In this document: piece by piece, positions 8,868-17,023 of the stretch
Numbering within the stretch: position 1 is the stretch's first letter
How the letters are laid out: every line of letters begins with the position of its first letter
NCBI GenBank assembly: GCA_049597955.1
Contig: JBMYND010000010.1
Span: 1-64,000, forward strand
Length of the DNA stretch: 64,000 bases
Source of the DNA: JAYPAN01 sp049597955
Lineage (GTDB): Bacteria > Pseudomonadota > Alphaproteobacteria > RS24
Direction: 5' to 3'
Program-made: the position numbers and the translations under genes
Notes under the pieces: model-generated
Seen by the model: the letters and a program-made list of their open reading frames with translations, nothing else
Told to the model about the DNA's origin: nothing
Databases searched by the model: none

Positions 8868-9998
8868 ATGGCAGAAAACAAGCAGATTTTTTCAACCATT
8901 ACCGGTGACGGGCGGTTGGAACTGACAATTCAAAATGTCGGCATGCCGGAGCCGCAACCGCATGAAGTGGTGGTGCGCATGGAAGCCGCGCCGATTAACC
9001 CGTCCGATATGTTTCCGCTTTTCGGCATGGCCAATGTCTCGGCCGGGGCGCTCGAAGCCGATGGTGACGGCGTGAAATTTGTTGCCCCTGTGCCACCGGA
9101 AATGATGCGCGCCATGAAATCGCGGCTCGACCAAACCCTGCCGGTTGGCAATGAAGGCGCCGGCACGGTTGTCGCCACTGGCGACAGCGATGAAGCGCGG
9201 GCGCTGGATGGCAAGCTGGTCGCCATGTTGCCGCGCGCGGCTTACGCGCAATATGTGTGTGTGCCGGCGCAAATGTGCCTGCCTCATCATGACGGCACGA
9301 CAGCCCTTCAGGCCGCCTCTTCCTTTGTCAATCCATTGACCGCGCTGGGCTTTCTCGAAACCATGCGACTTGACGGCCACAGTGCCATTATTCACACCGC
9401 AGCGGCGTCAAATTTGGGCCAAATGCTGGTCAAGCTGTGCCAGAACGAAAATGTGCCTTTGGTCAATATTGTTCGCAAAAGCGAGCAAGTTGATATTCTC
9501 AAAGCCTTGGGGGCCGAACATATTGTCAATTCATCGGATGATGATTTCATCGACCAGCTTGTCGCCGCGATTGACGCGACCGGCGCGACTTTGGCCTATG
9601 ACGCAACCGGTGGCGGCACGCTGGCCGACACTATATTGGGGGCGATGGAGCGTTCGCTTTCCAAAGCGGCTTCCGGCCTCAACACTTATGGCTCGGATAC
9701 GTTCAAACAAGTCTATCTTTATGGCGGGCTGGATTTGACGCCGACGCAATTAAAGCGCGGCTATGGCATGTCTTGGGGTATTGGTGGCTGGCTGATGCCG
9801 CTTTTGCTGGCCCGTGTCGGCCCGCAACGGGCAGCCGAAATGCGCGCCCGCGTGGCCGAAGAGCTGACCACTACTTTCGCCAGCAGCTATACGGCGGAAA
9901 TTTCGTTGACTGACGCCATTTCGCCGGATTTTATTGCCCGCTATTTGCCCAAGAAAACCGGCGAAAAATACATCATTAACCCGCAAAAGGATGCGTAA
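8868..9998 (+). CDS. MDR-superfamily (zinc-binding dehydrogenase-like) oxidoreductase
   Basis: 376 residues; GAGGAGGATATT precedes the ATG, a strong ribosome site. The N-terminal GroES-like domain has AAPINPSDMFPLFG and VGNEGAGTVVATG. The nucleotide-binding domain contains HTAAASNLGQMLVKLCQ and AYDATGGG. The cysteine and histidine ligands of the catalytic zinc are not evident, which places it with quinone- or enoyl-reductase-like MDR proteins despite the usual database label. NAD(P)H use is expected; the substrate is unknown. It may follow the carboxylase pair in one transcript (73-base gap). Confidence 0.8.
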   Translation: MAENKQIFSTITGDGRLELTIQNVGMPEPQPHEVVVRMEAAPINPSDMFPLFGMANVSAGALEADGDGVKFVAPVPPEMMRAMKSRLDQTLPVGNEGAGTVVATGDSDEARALDGKLVAMLPRAAYAQYVCVPAQMCLPHHDGTTALQAASSFVNPLTALGFLETMRLDGHSAIIHTAAASNLGQMLVKLCQNENVPLVNIVRKSEQVDILKALGAEHIVNSSDDDFIDQLVAAIDATGATLAYDATGGGTLADTILGAMERSLSKAASGLNTYGSDTFKQVYLYGGLDLTPTQLKRGYGMSWGIGGWLMPLLLARVGPQRAAEMRARVAEELTTTFASSYTAEISLTDAISPDFIARYLPKKTGEKYIINPQKDA

Positions 9999-10066
9999 GC
10001 GATAAAATTGCTTGCCAGCGGCGCTAATTTCGGGTGTTTTGACCGCAGATTTTGCGGGAGTAAGTT

Positions 10067-10750
10067 ATGTTGCGTAAGTATTTTGTTGCTATTTTCTTGT
10101 CGGGATTAATGTTTGGCGGCGCGGCGCAAGCCGGGCCGAAGCTCGGCTTTGGATTGGGCGTCTCCACAGTCGGCTTTGAGGCCACGGCGGCGCTGCAATT
10201 AACCGGCAATCTAACCGTTATTGGCGGGTTCAGTTCATTTTCCTATGATGACACATTCACCGATGATGACCGCAATAGTTTCGGCGCCTCGGCCTCAATC
10301 GAAGCGCCACGGGCCGGGGTTCAATTTTACCCATTCAAAAGCGCGGGTCTGCATATTGAAGGCGGTGTGATTCTCGACAGTCCGAGCATTTCGATTGACG
10401 CCTCACCATCCGCTGACAGCACTTTCAACATTGGCAGCCGCACCTATAATGCCGCTGATATAGGCGATTTGCGTGGCTCCATTGGCTTTGAAAATTCAAC
10501 CGCGCCCTATGTGCTGCTCGGTTGGGGCCGCCCCGCCGGTGGCGGTTTGAGCCTGAATGTCAGCCTTGGCGCGATACTTTACGGCGCGCCCAATGCCGGA
10601 CTTCAAGTCACCAATTGCCAGCTTGGCACGGTAGAATGCAATATTGTGCTGCCGGCCGAATTGGCGATTGAAGAAGCCAAACTCAATAATGATGTCGAGG
10701 AATTTGAATTCTGGCCGTTTCTGCGCGCCGGCATCACCTATTCCTTCTAG
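10067..10750 (+). CDS. Small outer-membrane beta-barrel protein, unknown role
   Basis: 227 residues with signal peptide MLRKYFVAIFLSGLMFGGAAQA. The mature part is rich in Gly and alternating polar/hydrophobic residues (LGFGLGVSTVGFEATAAL) and ends in ITYSF, a terminal aromatic as expected for a BAM-inserted barrel. Two Cys (QVTNCQLGTVECN) may form an extracellular loop disulfide. GGGAGTAAGTT precedes the ATG. No family is recognised. It converges on the TerB-like gene with a 9-base gap. Confidence 0.7.
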   Translation: MLRKYFVAIFLSGLMFGGAAQAGPKLGFGLGVSTVGFEATAALQLTGNLTVIGGFSSFSYDDTFTDDDRNSFGASASIEAPRAGVQFYPFKSAGLHIEGGVILDSPSISIDASPSADSTFNIGSRTYNAADIGDLRGSIGFENSTAPYVLLGWGRPAGGGLSLNVSLGAILYGAPNAGLQVTNCQLGTVECNIVLPAELAIEEAKLNNDVEEFEFWPFLRAGITYSF

Positions 10751-10759
10751 GCGGAGAAC

Positions 10760-11275
10760 TCAGCCCGGCTGGTTGGTCAATTTATCCAGGCCGAATTGCG
10801 TCTCAACATGATGTATCTGGTGCTTTTCGTCCGGTGACAAATTGCCATCAGCCGTGGCAATCGCCTGTAAATACTGGAAAATCTCGGTTTTGGCGGCCAA
10901 TGGCAAAAGCGGCGCAATACTGTCCACCATATCGGTGAATTTGGGCAATTTATCATGCGCCAAAATCAGTTTTCTGAAATCGCCGCCGTCAAAGCCCGGT
11001 ATTAATTTTTGGCCAAGGCGTTCGGCCATTTCCACTTCGGTTTTTTCAACGCGCCCATCGGCCACCACCATTGAAGCGGCCAGACCATAGACAATGTTCA
11101 AAAAACCCGCCTCGCGCTGCTTCATCAATTGGCCGCCTGTCTCGTCGGCATGGCGCGCTTCGACGGCTTCAAATGCGGTTTCACCATGGCGCTTGCGAAG
11201 CCGCATAACCAGCAAAACGCCAAGCAAAACGACCACAAAAACGGCTGCAATCAAAATCAGTTGCATTGTCGGCAT
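10760..11275 (-). CDS. Membrane-anchored TerB-like protein
   Basis: 171 residues from the ATG at 11275; the open extension upstream to 11365 is not coding-like. One N-terminal membrane helix (LILIAAVFVVVLLGVLLVM) is followed by a cytoplasmic TerB/tellurite-resistance-like helical domain. That domain shows its typical repeated acidic turns: ASMVVADGRVEKTEVEMAE and AIATADGNLSPDEKHQIH, which resemble metal-binding D-x-x-hydrophobic-E patterns. Such proteins are linked to stress responses, but the role here is unknown. Divergent from the barrel gene at 11357. Confidence 0.72.
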   Translation of the reverse strand: MPTMQLILIAAVFVVVLLGVLLVMRLRKRHGETAFEAVEARHADETGGQLMKQREAGFLNIVYGLAASMVVADGRVEKTEVEMAERLGQKLIPGFDGGDFRKLILAHDKLPKFTDMVDSIAPLLPLAAKTEIFQYLQAIATADGNLSPDEKHQIHHVETQFGLDKLTNQPG

Positions 11276-11356
11276 GGCATGTCCCCTCACCAAATACTCA
11301 CCACCACCAAAGGATTTGAATTTCAACCCATAAACACTGTTTCCGGCGGTATAAGA

Positions 11357-12307
11357 ATGATACACTTAAAAATATTGTTTGAAATTAATTTTGTTAGTCC
11401 ATTGGTTTTATCTTCTTTGCGTTTATTCAAATTTTTCTTCATAGCCGGTTGGCTATCGCTCGCTGCGCCAGCCATCGCACTTGAATATGAGGTGCAAATG
11501 GGATTGGCGTCAGACAGCGCGGCGGCGCTTGAAGACCTGCTTCCCAATGCGACCAATGCGCAAGGCCGCGACGATATTATTGGCAGTTTCGAGCTTAATG
11601 CCACTCATCAAATCAATGACAATATGTCAATTGGCGCTGATGCCATGACCGAACAATACACCACATTTGATGAGAATAATTCCACCTCGCTGGGGGTAAA
11701 TGGCCAGTTGAGCTATGATTTGGATGCCTTGTCGCTGTCGGTAGATGGGCATGTCATGTCGATTTCCCTCGATGGCGATGATTTTCTCGATTTGACCATG
11801 GTGACGCCGGCCCTTGGCTATCTCAATGATGCCGGCCTTTATGCCGGCCTGTCGGCAACCGGCATGAATAAGGGCTTCAAAACCATGCCCGATTTCGATG
11901 CCGACCAGCTTTCGGTTTCAGCAATGGGCATATTTTTCTTCAATAATTTTAAGTCCAATGTGATGCTGCGACTGAGCGATGCGTCGGAAGATGCCGGCAA
12001 TAATAATTATGATTATGAGGAAAGCACTTACAGCGTCTCCACAACATTGCCGGTCGATGTTGGCCCGCGCGGCAGCCGGTTGAAACTGACTTATGAGAAT
12101 CGCGACCGCGACTATACAAAGGCTGTTGACGTCGGGCAAAAGACCAATGAGGCCCGTGACAGGGGACGCATTATTCTAGACACGTCGTTGACCAGCCGCC
12201 TGACTTTGCGCAGCGAATATGATTACAAGGACAGGAAAAGCAATCTGCCGCAAGCCACTTATGACAGTTCCGAATTGTCGCTCAAACTGATTTACCGACA
12301 GGATTGA
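11357..12307 (+). CDS. Putative outer-membrane beta-barrel protein
   Basis: 316 residues from the ATG at 11357. An open frame reaches back to 11129 but that part is antisense to the TerB-like gene. The N-terminus has a basic stretch, hydrophobic core and AIA-LEYEV as probable signal-peptide cleavage. The rest is made of short amphipathic strands with acidic loops (NNNYDYEES, YENRDRDY) and ends LIYRQD. The strand pattern suggests a barrel similar to proteins annotated as DUF-type porins. It is 4 bases upstream of a lipoprotein gene, so the two are a likely unit. Confidence 0.65.
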   Translation: MIHLKILFEINFVSPLVLSSLRLFKFFFIAGWLSLAAPAIALEYEVQMGLASDSAAALEDLLPNATNAQGRDDIIGSFELNATHQINDNMSIGADAMTEQYTTFDENNSTSLGVNGQLSYDLDALSLSVDGHVMSISLDGDDFLDLTMVTPALGYLNDAGLYAGLSATGMNKGFKTMPDFDADQLSVSAMGIFFFNNFKSNVMLRLSDASEDAGNNNYDYEESTYSVSTTLPVDVGPRGSRLKLTYENRDRDYTKAVDVGQKTNEARDRGRIILDTSLTSRLTLRSEYDYKDRKSNLPQATYDSSELSLKLIYRQD

Positions 12308-12311
12308 CCAA

Positions 12312-12821
12312 ATGACACGCGCGCACCCAAGCCCCGCAGGCTATGTTTTCATCGCTTTGATTGGCGTAACGCTATTGTCGGGATGCGGCACAAAATTAGG
12401 CAGCAAGCTCTCCGAAGGCACAGACCGCGCCCTGTCGGGGCTGAAATCGGGTGCCAAAAATGTCGAAAAATCGCTCAAGGGCGAAAGCGATTATGAAAAG
12501 GAAATGGCCAAAGTCGGACGCCGTTTCAAGCGCATACCCAGCGATCAGATATGCTGGCAGGCGCGTCAGGAAATTTCGCGCAGTTGGGAATTGTTCAAAA
12601 TCAGCAAGAAATTTGTTCGCCGCAATAAGGAAAGCGATTTTGGCAATCGGTTCTGGACGGAATTAACCTCGAATTTCTATAATACAGTTGACAGCGCATT
12701 GCCGCTATCCTTGCCGGATTTACCGCTTGACCGGCTGGCTTATGCAGCCAAGCAAATAGAAATCAATCAGAAAAACATGGTTGAATGGTCGGCCATCCAT
12801 AATGCTCTGTGCAAGAAATAG
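12312..12821 (+). CDS. Putative lipoprotein, unknown function
   Basis: 169 residues. The N-terminus YVFIALIGVTLLSGCG is a lipobox with Cys at about residue 25. It is followed by a Lys/Ser-rich linker (GLKSGAKNVEKSLKGES) and a helical domain with two further Cys, one in DQICWQARQE and one in HNALCKK at the C-terminus, that could pair. It starts 4 bases after the preceding barrel gene, implying a barrel plus lipoprotein partnership. No family recognised. Confidence 0.7.
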   Translation: MTRAHPSPAGYVFIALIGVTLLSGCGTKLGSKLSEGTDRALSGLKSGAKNVEKSLKGESDYEKEMAKVGRRFKRIPSDQICWQARQEISRSWELFKISKKFVRRNKESDFGNRFWTELTSNFYNTVDSALPLSLPDLPLDRLAYAAKQIEINQKNMVEWSAIHNALCKK

Positions 12822-12847
12822 CTTCCGGCAAAACACCCGGCAGGCGG

Positions 12848-13054
12848 CTATTCTTTATTTTGCGCCACGCATTTATAATAGGACATAATAAGCCCGTCTT
12901 CAGCCGGCGGCGTTTCGGAATAAGCATTCAATGCCAATGCCTGTTCGCGGCAATCCGACAGCGCAATATGGGTGAGGCCCGTATTGACCGTTTCAATATC
13001 AACCACACGATTATCGTGACCGGCAATCAGAAAAAGATATATCGCCCAAACCAT
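12848..13054 (-). CDS. Small hypothetical protein (68 aa)
   Basis: 68 residues starting MVWAIYLFLIAGHDN, possibly a short N-terminal hydrophobic anchor, with two Cys (LSDCREQAL and YYKCVAQ). GAGGG sits 6 bases before the ATG. It is 9 bases downstream of the lipoprotein gene on the same strand, which supports it being real. Function unknown. Confidence 0.5.
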   Translation of the reverse strand: MVWAIYLFLIAGHDNRVVDIETVNTGLTHIALSDCREQALALNAYSETPPAEDGLIMSYYKCVAQNKE

Positions 13055-13063
13055 ATTGACCCT

Positions 13064-13543
13064 CTACCGGTAAAATCTCGGATTTTGCTCAACGCGCTCT
13101 TCATAGACTTGGTCACAAAGATTTGTCTGCTCGGCCACCCAAAACACATCTTCCATGCGTCCGGCTGAAAGCGTGGCTTTGCCATCGCCAAGCCGATTGA
13201 GCAGCACGCGGCGCAGGAAATAACGGTCAATACCGGTCACCGTATATTTGCGCCGAAAGGCGGCATCGCGTTGCGACTGGGTGGTATCATGGCGCTGGTA
13301 ATAGCCGGACAGCCAGTAAAACACGGCACCACATTCCTGCAAATCCAGCTCCGCTTTCAAATTGGCGATATTCAACTCGCGGCGCGCCCGGTCACGTTCT
13401 TCTTTTTGTTTTTCATAAAAATTGGCAATCGCTTTGCTCGGCTCCTGCGCCAGTTCAATACCCAGTCCGAGATAAGACATATAGCCGCCGCCGCCACAGC
13501 CGACCAACAAACCCGACATTATCAAAACTGCAAATACACGCAT
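13064..13543 (-). CDS. Putative lipoprotein, unknown function
   Basis: 159 residues from the ATG at 13543, with AGAGG 7 bases upstream. MRVFAVLIMSGLLVGCGGGG is a typical lipoprotein signal with the acylated Cys at residue 16. A basic, probably coiled helix follows (FYEKQKEERDRARRELN). Two later Cys occur (LQECGAV and TNLCDQV). It heads a two-gene unit with the 68-residue protein. No family recognised. Confidence 0.7.
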   Translation of the reverse strand: MRVFAVLIMSGLLVGCGGGGYMSYLGLGIELAQEPSKAIANFYEKQKEERDRARRELNIANLKAELDLQECGAVFYWLSGYYQRHDTTQSQRDAAFRRKYTVTGIDRYFLRRVLLNRLGDGKATLSAGRMEDVFWVAEQTNLCDQVYEERVEQNPRFYR

Positions 13544-13624
13544 ACCCAACCTCTTGCGCCTTACAGTGAACAGCCAGGTCGCTTTTTCGTCAAGGTCTGA
13601 CCGCCAGTTAAAGCATTTTTTTTA

Positions 13625-13668
13625 CCAAAAAAGAAAGCCTGCAACATATCGCTATGTTGCAGGCTTTC
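13625..13668 (-). terminator. Strong intrinsic terminator
   Basis: A perfect 16-bp inverted repeat (arms 13633-13648 and 13653-13668, loop TCGC). On the minus strand it is followed directly by a run of six T. It lies 20 bases after the stop of the secreted-protein gene at 13688 and before the next minus-strand gene, so it ends that transcript. Confidence 0.85.
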
Positions 13669-13687
13669 CCATTATTAGTCGAGTTGC

Positions 13688-14026
13688 TTAATTTTCAACG
13701 CCTTGCATGGCGCAAGTAACACGCAAGCGACGCTCGTCAATCTCACCGGTCACCGTGAAGCGAGCATTTTCCTGGACCCGAAACGATGCGATATTCAAGT
13801 CAAGATGTTTGCCATTGGCCAGCAATTCCTGCAAATCTTCCACTGCGCAACCGCCAGCTCCAAATGTTGATTGCATCCCATGGCGTGACATCACAACCAG
13901 CTTTTCGGCCGATTGGCCCCATTGGGCGATTTCACGAGTCGCCATAGCTGCCTCCGCAGCCATAACGCTCGGTGTAACCAAACCGAATAGGCCAATTACT
14001 GCTACAAAAGTTTTGATTTTTGCCAT
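13688..14026 (-). CDS. Small secreted protein, unknown function
   Basis: 112 residues. GGAGG lies upstream of the ATG (AAAGGAGGAAAGTAAA), the strongest ribosome site in this part. The signal peptide is MAKIKTFVAVIGLFGLVTPSVMA. The mature protein has two Cys (AGGCAVEDL and RVTCAMQG) that may pair, and beta-type segments (ARFTVTGEIDERRLRVTC). It is transcribed away from an AT-rich palindromic region and the RHH regulator gene at 14220. Confidence 0.72.
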   Translation of the reverse strand: MAKIKTFVAVIGLFGLVTPSVMAAEAAMATREIAQWGQSAEKLVVMSRHGMQSTFGAGGCAVEDLQELLANGKHLDLNIASFRVQENARFTVTGEIDERRLRVTCAMQGVEN

Positions 14027-14071
14027 TTTACTTTCCTCCTTTTACCCTCTAAATATACTATCAATATATGA

Positions 14072-14083
14072 TGTATATATACA
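14072..14083. promoter_or_regulatory. AT palindromes, candidate RHH operator
   Basis: TGTATATATACA is a perfect 12-bp palindrome. Nearby are CTATATATAG (14114-14123), also a perfect palindrome, and the near-copy TGTATATATT at 14126-14135. The region separates the secreted-protein gene (minus) from the ribbon-helix-helix gene (plus). RHH dimers usually bind short inverted or tandem repeats next to their own gene, so this is a plausible autoregulatory site. This is inference from position and symmetry. Confidence 0.4.
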
Positions 14084-14219
14084 GTATATGTGAATAAAAT
14101 TTTCTGTCAATGGCTATATATAGAATGTATATATTTTCTTGCTTGGCATTCAAATTGTGCCTATTTGACCGTTATTGGCAGACATTGATTGGCACAAGAT
14201 TGAATTTAAGAGGTTGGCT

Positions 14220-14384
14220 ATGAACGAAAGCAAAAAGGATTCGACACTGCTGATAAAAATAAACAAGCAAGAAAAGAAAGAGTTCATCCGCCTGTGCGAG
14301 CAGGATGACACAACAGCTTCACGCGAAATTCGACGCTTCATAAAAAGATTTATCCGTGAACAAGGCAACAGCGCCCAGCGTTAA
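14220..14384 (+). CDS. Ribbon-helix-helix DNA-binding protein
   Basis: 54 residues from the ATG at 14220 (AAGAGG upstream); an earlier in-frame start at 14175 is less likely. The beta-strand STLLIKINKQEKKEFIRLC followed by TTASREIRRFIKRFI has the RHH layout: a strand with alternating residues, helix 1, the S/T-x-S turn, helix 2. Such proteins are repressors or antitoxins. There is no toxin gene beside it. The next gene starts inside it, 29 bases before its stop, which suggests translational coupling to an outer-membrane protein. Confidence 0.65.
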   Translation: MNESKKDSTLLIKINKQEKKEFIRLCEQDDTTASREIRRFIKRFIREQGNSAQR

Positions 14385-15252
14385 GCCGCTCATTGCCGTA
14401 TTGGCTCTCTGGCTTGTTTCCGGACAAGCTATCGCCGCGATTTTGCCGAAACCCGACAAGCCATCCGCCGCTTTGTCTATTTACATCGCCAATGACAGCA
14501 TTAATGGCATTAAATTCTCGGACAGCTATGAGACCCATAATGCTGGCTTAATATGGCATGGCCCGCTCTGGCGGCTGCAACTGGACACAGCGATTGTCTC
14601 GCCCAAGCTCGACAAATCGCGTCGCCCGGGCTGGACGGCCAATCGCGCCTATGGTGAGCTGGTCAGCCTGGCGCTGGAAAAGTCACTGGCAAACAACACA
14701 ATGCTCGGCGTCAGCTATATCTCGGCTGGCAGCTTCGGCTTTAACCAATGGCAAGAGCGGGTTCACGAGCTGCTCGGACATACAGGATATGAAGAAGATA
14801 TTAGAGCGGTGCGCATGCCCGACGCTGAATGGCTCGGCCTGACATTGCGCCAGACTTCGCCAAGCTGGCCCTTTTTGCCAGACGGGCTGTCGCAAAATAT
14901 AAGCTGGCGGATGATATGGGGAGAGGCGCAACAAGCCCTCGGCATTTCATTCGCTGCGAAAAAGACATCACAACCGGCAGCCGTCACCGCGACAAAGGAC
15001 AATTGGCAATTTTATTGGCAAACCGGTATGGATTATGTGACCAAGGATGCGATTGTCTCGGCATCCCCGGTTCATGCCGCATATCGAAAATGGCGTCCGC
15101 ATGTCGCTATCGGCTTCTCGCGCCAAATTCTCGGCTGGCATGTTTCAATCAGCGAAACCGCCACTCTGCCTACCATCGCCACAGATGATGAGCTTTTCCT
15201 TGCCTTGCGCATCGGTTTGACGAAACATTTCACCGGCGCGGCAATAAAATAA
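14356..15252 (+). CDS. LpxR-like (lipid A 3-O-deacylase family) outer-membrane protein
   Basis: 298 residues from a GTG that overlaps the RHH gene by 29 bases. The signal peptide ends SGQAIAA. The segment IYIANDSINGIKFSDSYETH recalls the Asn-Asp motif of LpxR barrels, and AGSFGFNQWQERVHELLG recalls its conserved Gln and His region. The usual D-R-Y-Y-T-N-G motif is not intact, so catalytic activity is doubtful. The rest is barrel-like with an amphipathic pattern. LpxR removes the 3'-acyloxyacyl chain of lipid A. Alternative: an unrelated barrel. Confidence 0.45.
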   Translation: MNKATAPSVKPLIAVLALWLVSGQAIAAILPKPDKPSAALSIYIANDSINGIKFSDSYETHNAGLIWHGPLWRLQLDTAIVSPKLDKSRRPGWTANRAYGELVSLALEKSLANNTMLGVSYISAGSFGFNQWQERVHELLGHTGYEEDIRAVRMPDAEWLGLTLRQTSPSWPFLPDGLSQNISWRMIWGEAQQALGISFAAKKTSQPAAVTATKDNWQFYWQTGMDYVTKDAIVSASPVHAAYRKWRPHVAIGFSRQILGWHVSISETATLPTIATDDELFLALRIGLTKHFTGAAIK

Positions 15253-15279
15253 AAAAGCCTGCCGCCGCAGCGACAGGCT
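15242..15279 (-). terminator. Intrinsic terminator
   Basis: Arms 15256-15264 and 15271-15279 pair over nine bases with one G-U, with a six-base loop. On the minus strand a T-rich tract follows. It serves the minus-strand gene ending at 15302. Confidence 0.7.
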
Positions 15280-15301
15280 CTTCGATTGGATTTCAGCCGA
15301 T

Positions 15302-16054
15302 TTAGCGGGTCAACATTTGGGAAACCAAATCCGTATCACCGAAAGCGGCGACACTGGTGCCCATCACGCTGCCGATAATGGTGGCATGGCGAGACATTTC
15401 TTTTTGGAAACGCGCCCAATCTTTATTCTGCCCCGTGCGGGCCACCCATTCCTCATATTCACCCCGGTCATCGTAAAGCACGACAAGGCTATGGGTGAAG
15501 CCAGGAACACCACCTGCGCGCAGCGCCAGCAACATAACATCACCGGGGCTTGATTGACCGGTTTCGCTGGCGCGGAAACGGTCAAGCGCCTTCACGACGC
15601 CGGCCGGATTTGTGGCAGCGACAGCAAATGTTTGATATTGGCGCGGTGTGGCTTTGCCGCTGCCCCAAAGTTTCACAACATTGAAGCGCGCGCTCGGCCC
15701 TGCCGGCTGACCCAATTTGGAAATCGCGCCAACAAAAGCGCGTGCCGCATCGCTGCCTTGCATGGCTTTATCCATCGCATTTGCTGCGGACGGGCTTTCC
15801 TGAAAAACGGCGAAGCTGTGCGTGCCGCCGCCGCCAATATCGGTCTGGTTCAGATATACCGCACCTTTCAAATTTCCAAACGCCTCCGATTTGGAAAAAG
15901 TCGCCATGGCTTTGGCAACCGCCGGCGCCGCGCTGGGCGGAAAGTTAAAATTATAGGTTTCTACAATCGCTTGTGCTGAGGCCGAGCTGACGCCAATCAA
16001 GGCGGTAAAAACCGCCGAAACAAAGCTGGCCTTCAAAGTTTTGTAAAATTGCAT
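15302..16054 (-). CDS. Exported two-lobed protein, paralogue of 29452-30177
   Basis: 250 residues with signal peptide (ALIGVSSASAQA). Two similar halves can be seen. Each has a THS-(F/L)-(A/V)-V strand followed by an acidic turn and a helix: GGTHSFAVFQESPSAA and GFTHSLVVLYDDRGEYE, the second ending W-A-R-F. This looks like a duplicated ferredoxin-like (dimeric alpha/beta barrel) fold. The gene at 29452 has the same layout and an almost identical ribosome-site leader. No function is known. A terminator follows. Confidence 0.7.
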   Translation of the reverse strand: MQFYKTLKASFVSAVFTALIGVSSASAQAIVETYNFNFPPSAAPAVAKAMATFSKSEAFGNLKGAVYLNQTDIGGGGTHSFAVFQESPSAANAMDKAMQGSDAARAFVGAISKLGQPAGPSARFNVVKLWGSGKATPRQYQTFAVAATNPAGVVKALDRFRASETGQSSPGDVMLLALRAGGVPGFTHSLVVLYDDRGEYEEWVARTGQNKDWARFQKEMSRHATIIGSVMGTSVAAFGDTDLVSQMLTR

Positions 16055-16126
16055 GACAATCCCCTTTCATTGCAAACAGATAGAGTTTGACCGATTGGGA
16101 AGATTCATCAGCCCAAAAATTTTGTT

Positions 16127-17023
16127 TCACAAAACTTTCATATCGGGCTTTTCACCCAAACCGATTGCGCGCAAACGCTGGTTAAGAAATTGCCCTGCGG
16201 TCAAGCCTTTTTGCAGCTCAATATTTGGTTTGGGATGAATAAACATAGGCGCGGAAAACCGCGACACATTGAGCGCATTATTTTCTGCATGCTGATTTTC
16301 TGCCGATGGTGGATTAATTACCCGATGTGTGGCTGAACGAAAATAACCATTGGTCGCCACTTGCAGCATATCTGCCGCATTGACCACAATCCAGTCATGC
16401 CGCGTTGGCACAGCCATCCAAGACCCGTCCCTATGCTGCACCTGCAAGCCCGGCTGAGACCCTGCCAGTAAAAGCGTTATCAGATTGATATCTTCATGTG
16501 GTGCGGCGCGAATGGCGGCGGCTGCTTCCTGTCCATTCAAAGGGGGGTAGTGCAAGACACGCAACAGGCTTTGGTCATTATCGCCAACCATATCGGAAAG
16601 CGGGCAAGACAGTCTGACGGCAATATTGGCTGGCAAACTTTCTTCTATCCAGACGAGAAGTTGTCGCCCCAAATCCAGTAAAACCTGATAAAGCGCCCGC
16701 GTCGGAGTAGCGCATATTTCCGGCACATGAGCAAATGGGTAAATATGGAAAAATTCTTTCAAATCCTTCACCGCGCTATCTTTGGCATTTTCTTCGCCAA
16801 ACGGAAAATATCCGGCATGGGTGGTTGGGTCGCGCAACCATTCATGTTTGTTGCCAGAGGCGAAAAACTCGGCCCATACATCATAGAACCTATTAATCAA
16901 CTCACTGTCGACCGGATGATCCGTTAAGACCGCAAAGCCTGTGCTGCGCAAGGAATCTGCAAATAGGGTTGCCGCCGACTTATTTTTCAACGATATGATT
17001 GCGATGTCGCGCCCGCTATCCAT
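16127..17023 (-). CDS. Isopenicillin-N-synthase-type 2OG-Fe(II) oxygenase
   Basis: 298 residues from the ATG at 17023; GGGAC lies upstream. The iron ligands are seen as H176-x-D178 (AAPHEDINLITLL) and H233 (SATHRVINP), and the 2-oxoglutarate carboxylate pair as R255-x-S257 (NVSRFSAPMF). It therefore belongs to the non-haem iron dioxygenase family that hydroxylates or desaturates small molecules with O2 and 2-oxoglutarate. Its start overlaps the end of the nucleoside transporter gene by 8 bases. Coupling to a nucleoside importer hints at a nucleoside or nucleobase substrate, but that is inference. Confidence 0.88.
   Translation of the reverse strand: MDSGRDIAIISLKNKSAATLFADSLRSTGFAVLTDHPVDSELINRFYDVWAEFFASGNKHEWLRDPTTHAGYFPFGEENAKDSAVKDLKEFFHIYPFAHVPEICATPTRALYQVLLDLGRQLLVWIEESLPANIAVRLSCPLSDMVGDNDQSLLRVLHYPPLNGQEAAAAIRAAPHEDINLITLLLAGSQPGLQVQHRDGSWMAVPTRHDWIVVNAADMLQVATNGYFRSATHRVINPPSAENQHAENNALNVSRFSAPMFIHPKPNIELQKGLTAGQFLNQRLRAIGLGEKPDMKVL

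Noticed and set aside
11129..11356. Upstream extension of the barrel gene at 11357
   Set aside because: The extension is antisense to the TerB-like gene. The signal peptide begins only at the ATG at 11357.
14220..14384. Toxin-antitoxin locus
   Set aside because: The RHH protein is antitoxin-like, but the neighbouring genes are an outer-membrane barrel and a secreted protein; no toxin-sized partner is seen.
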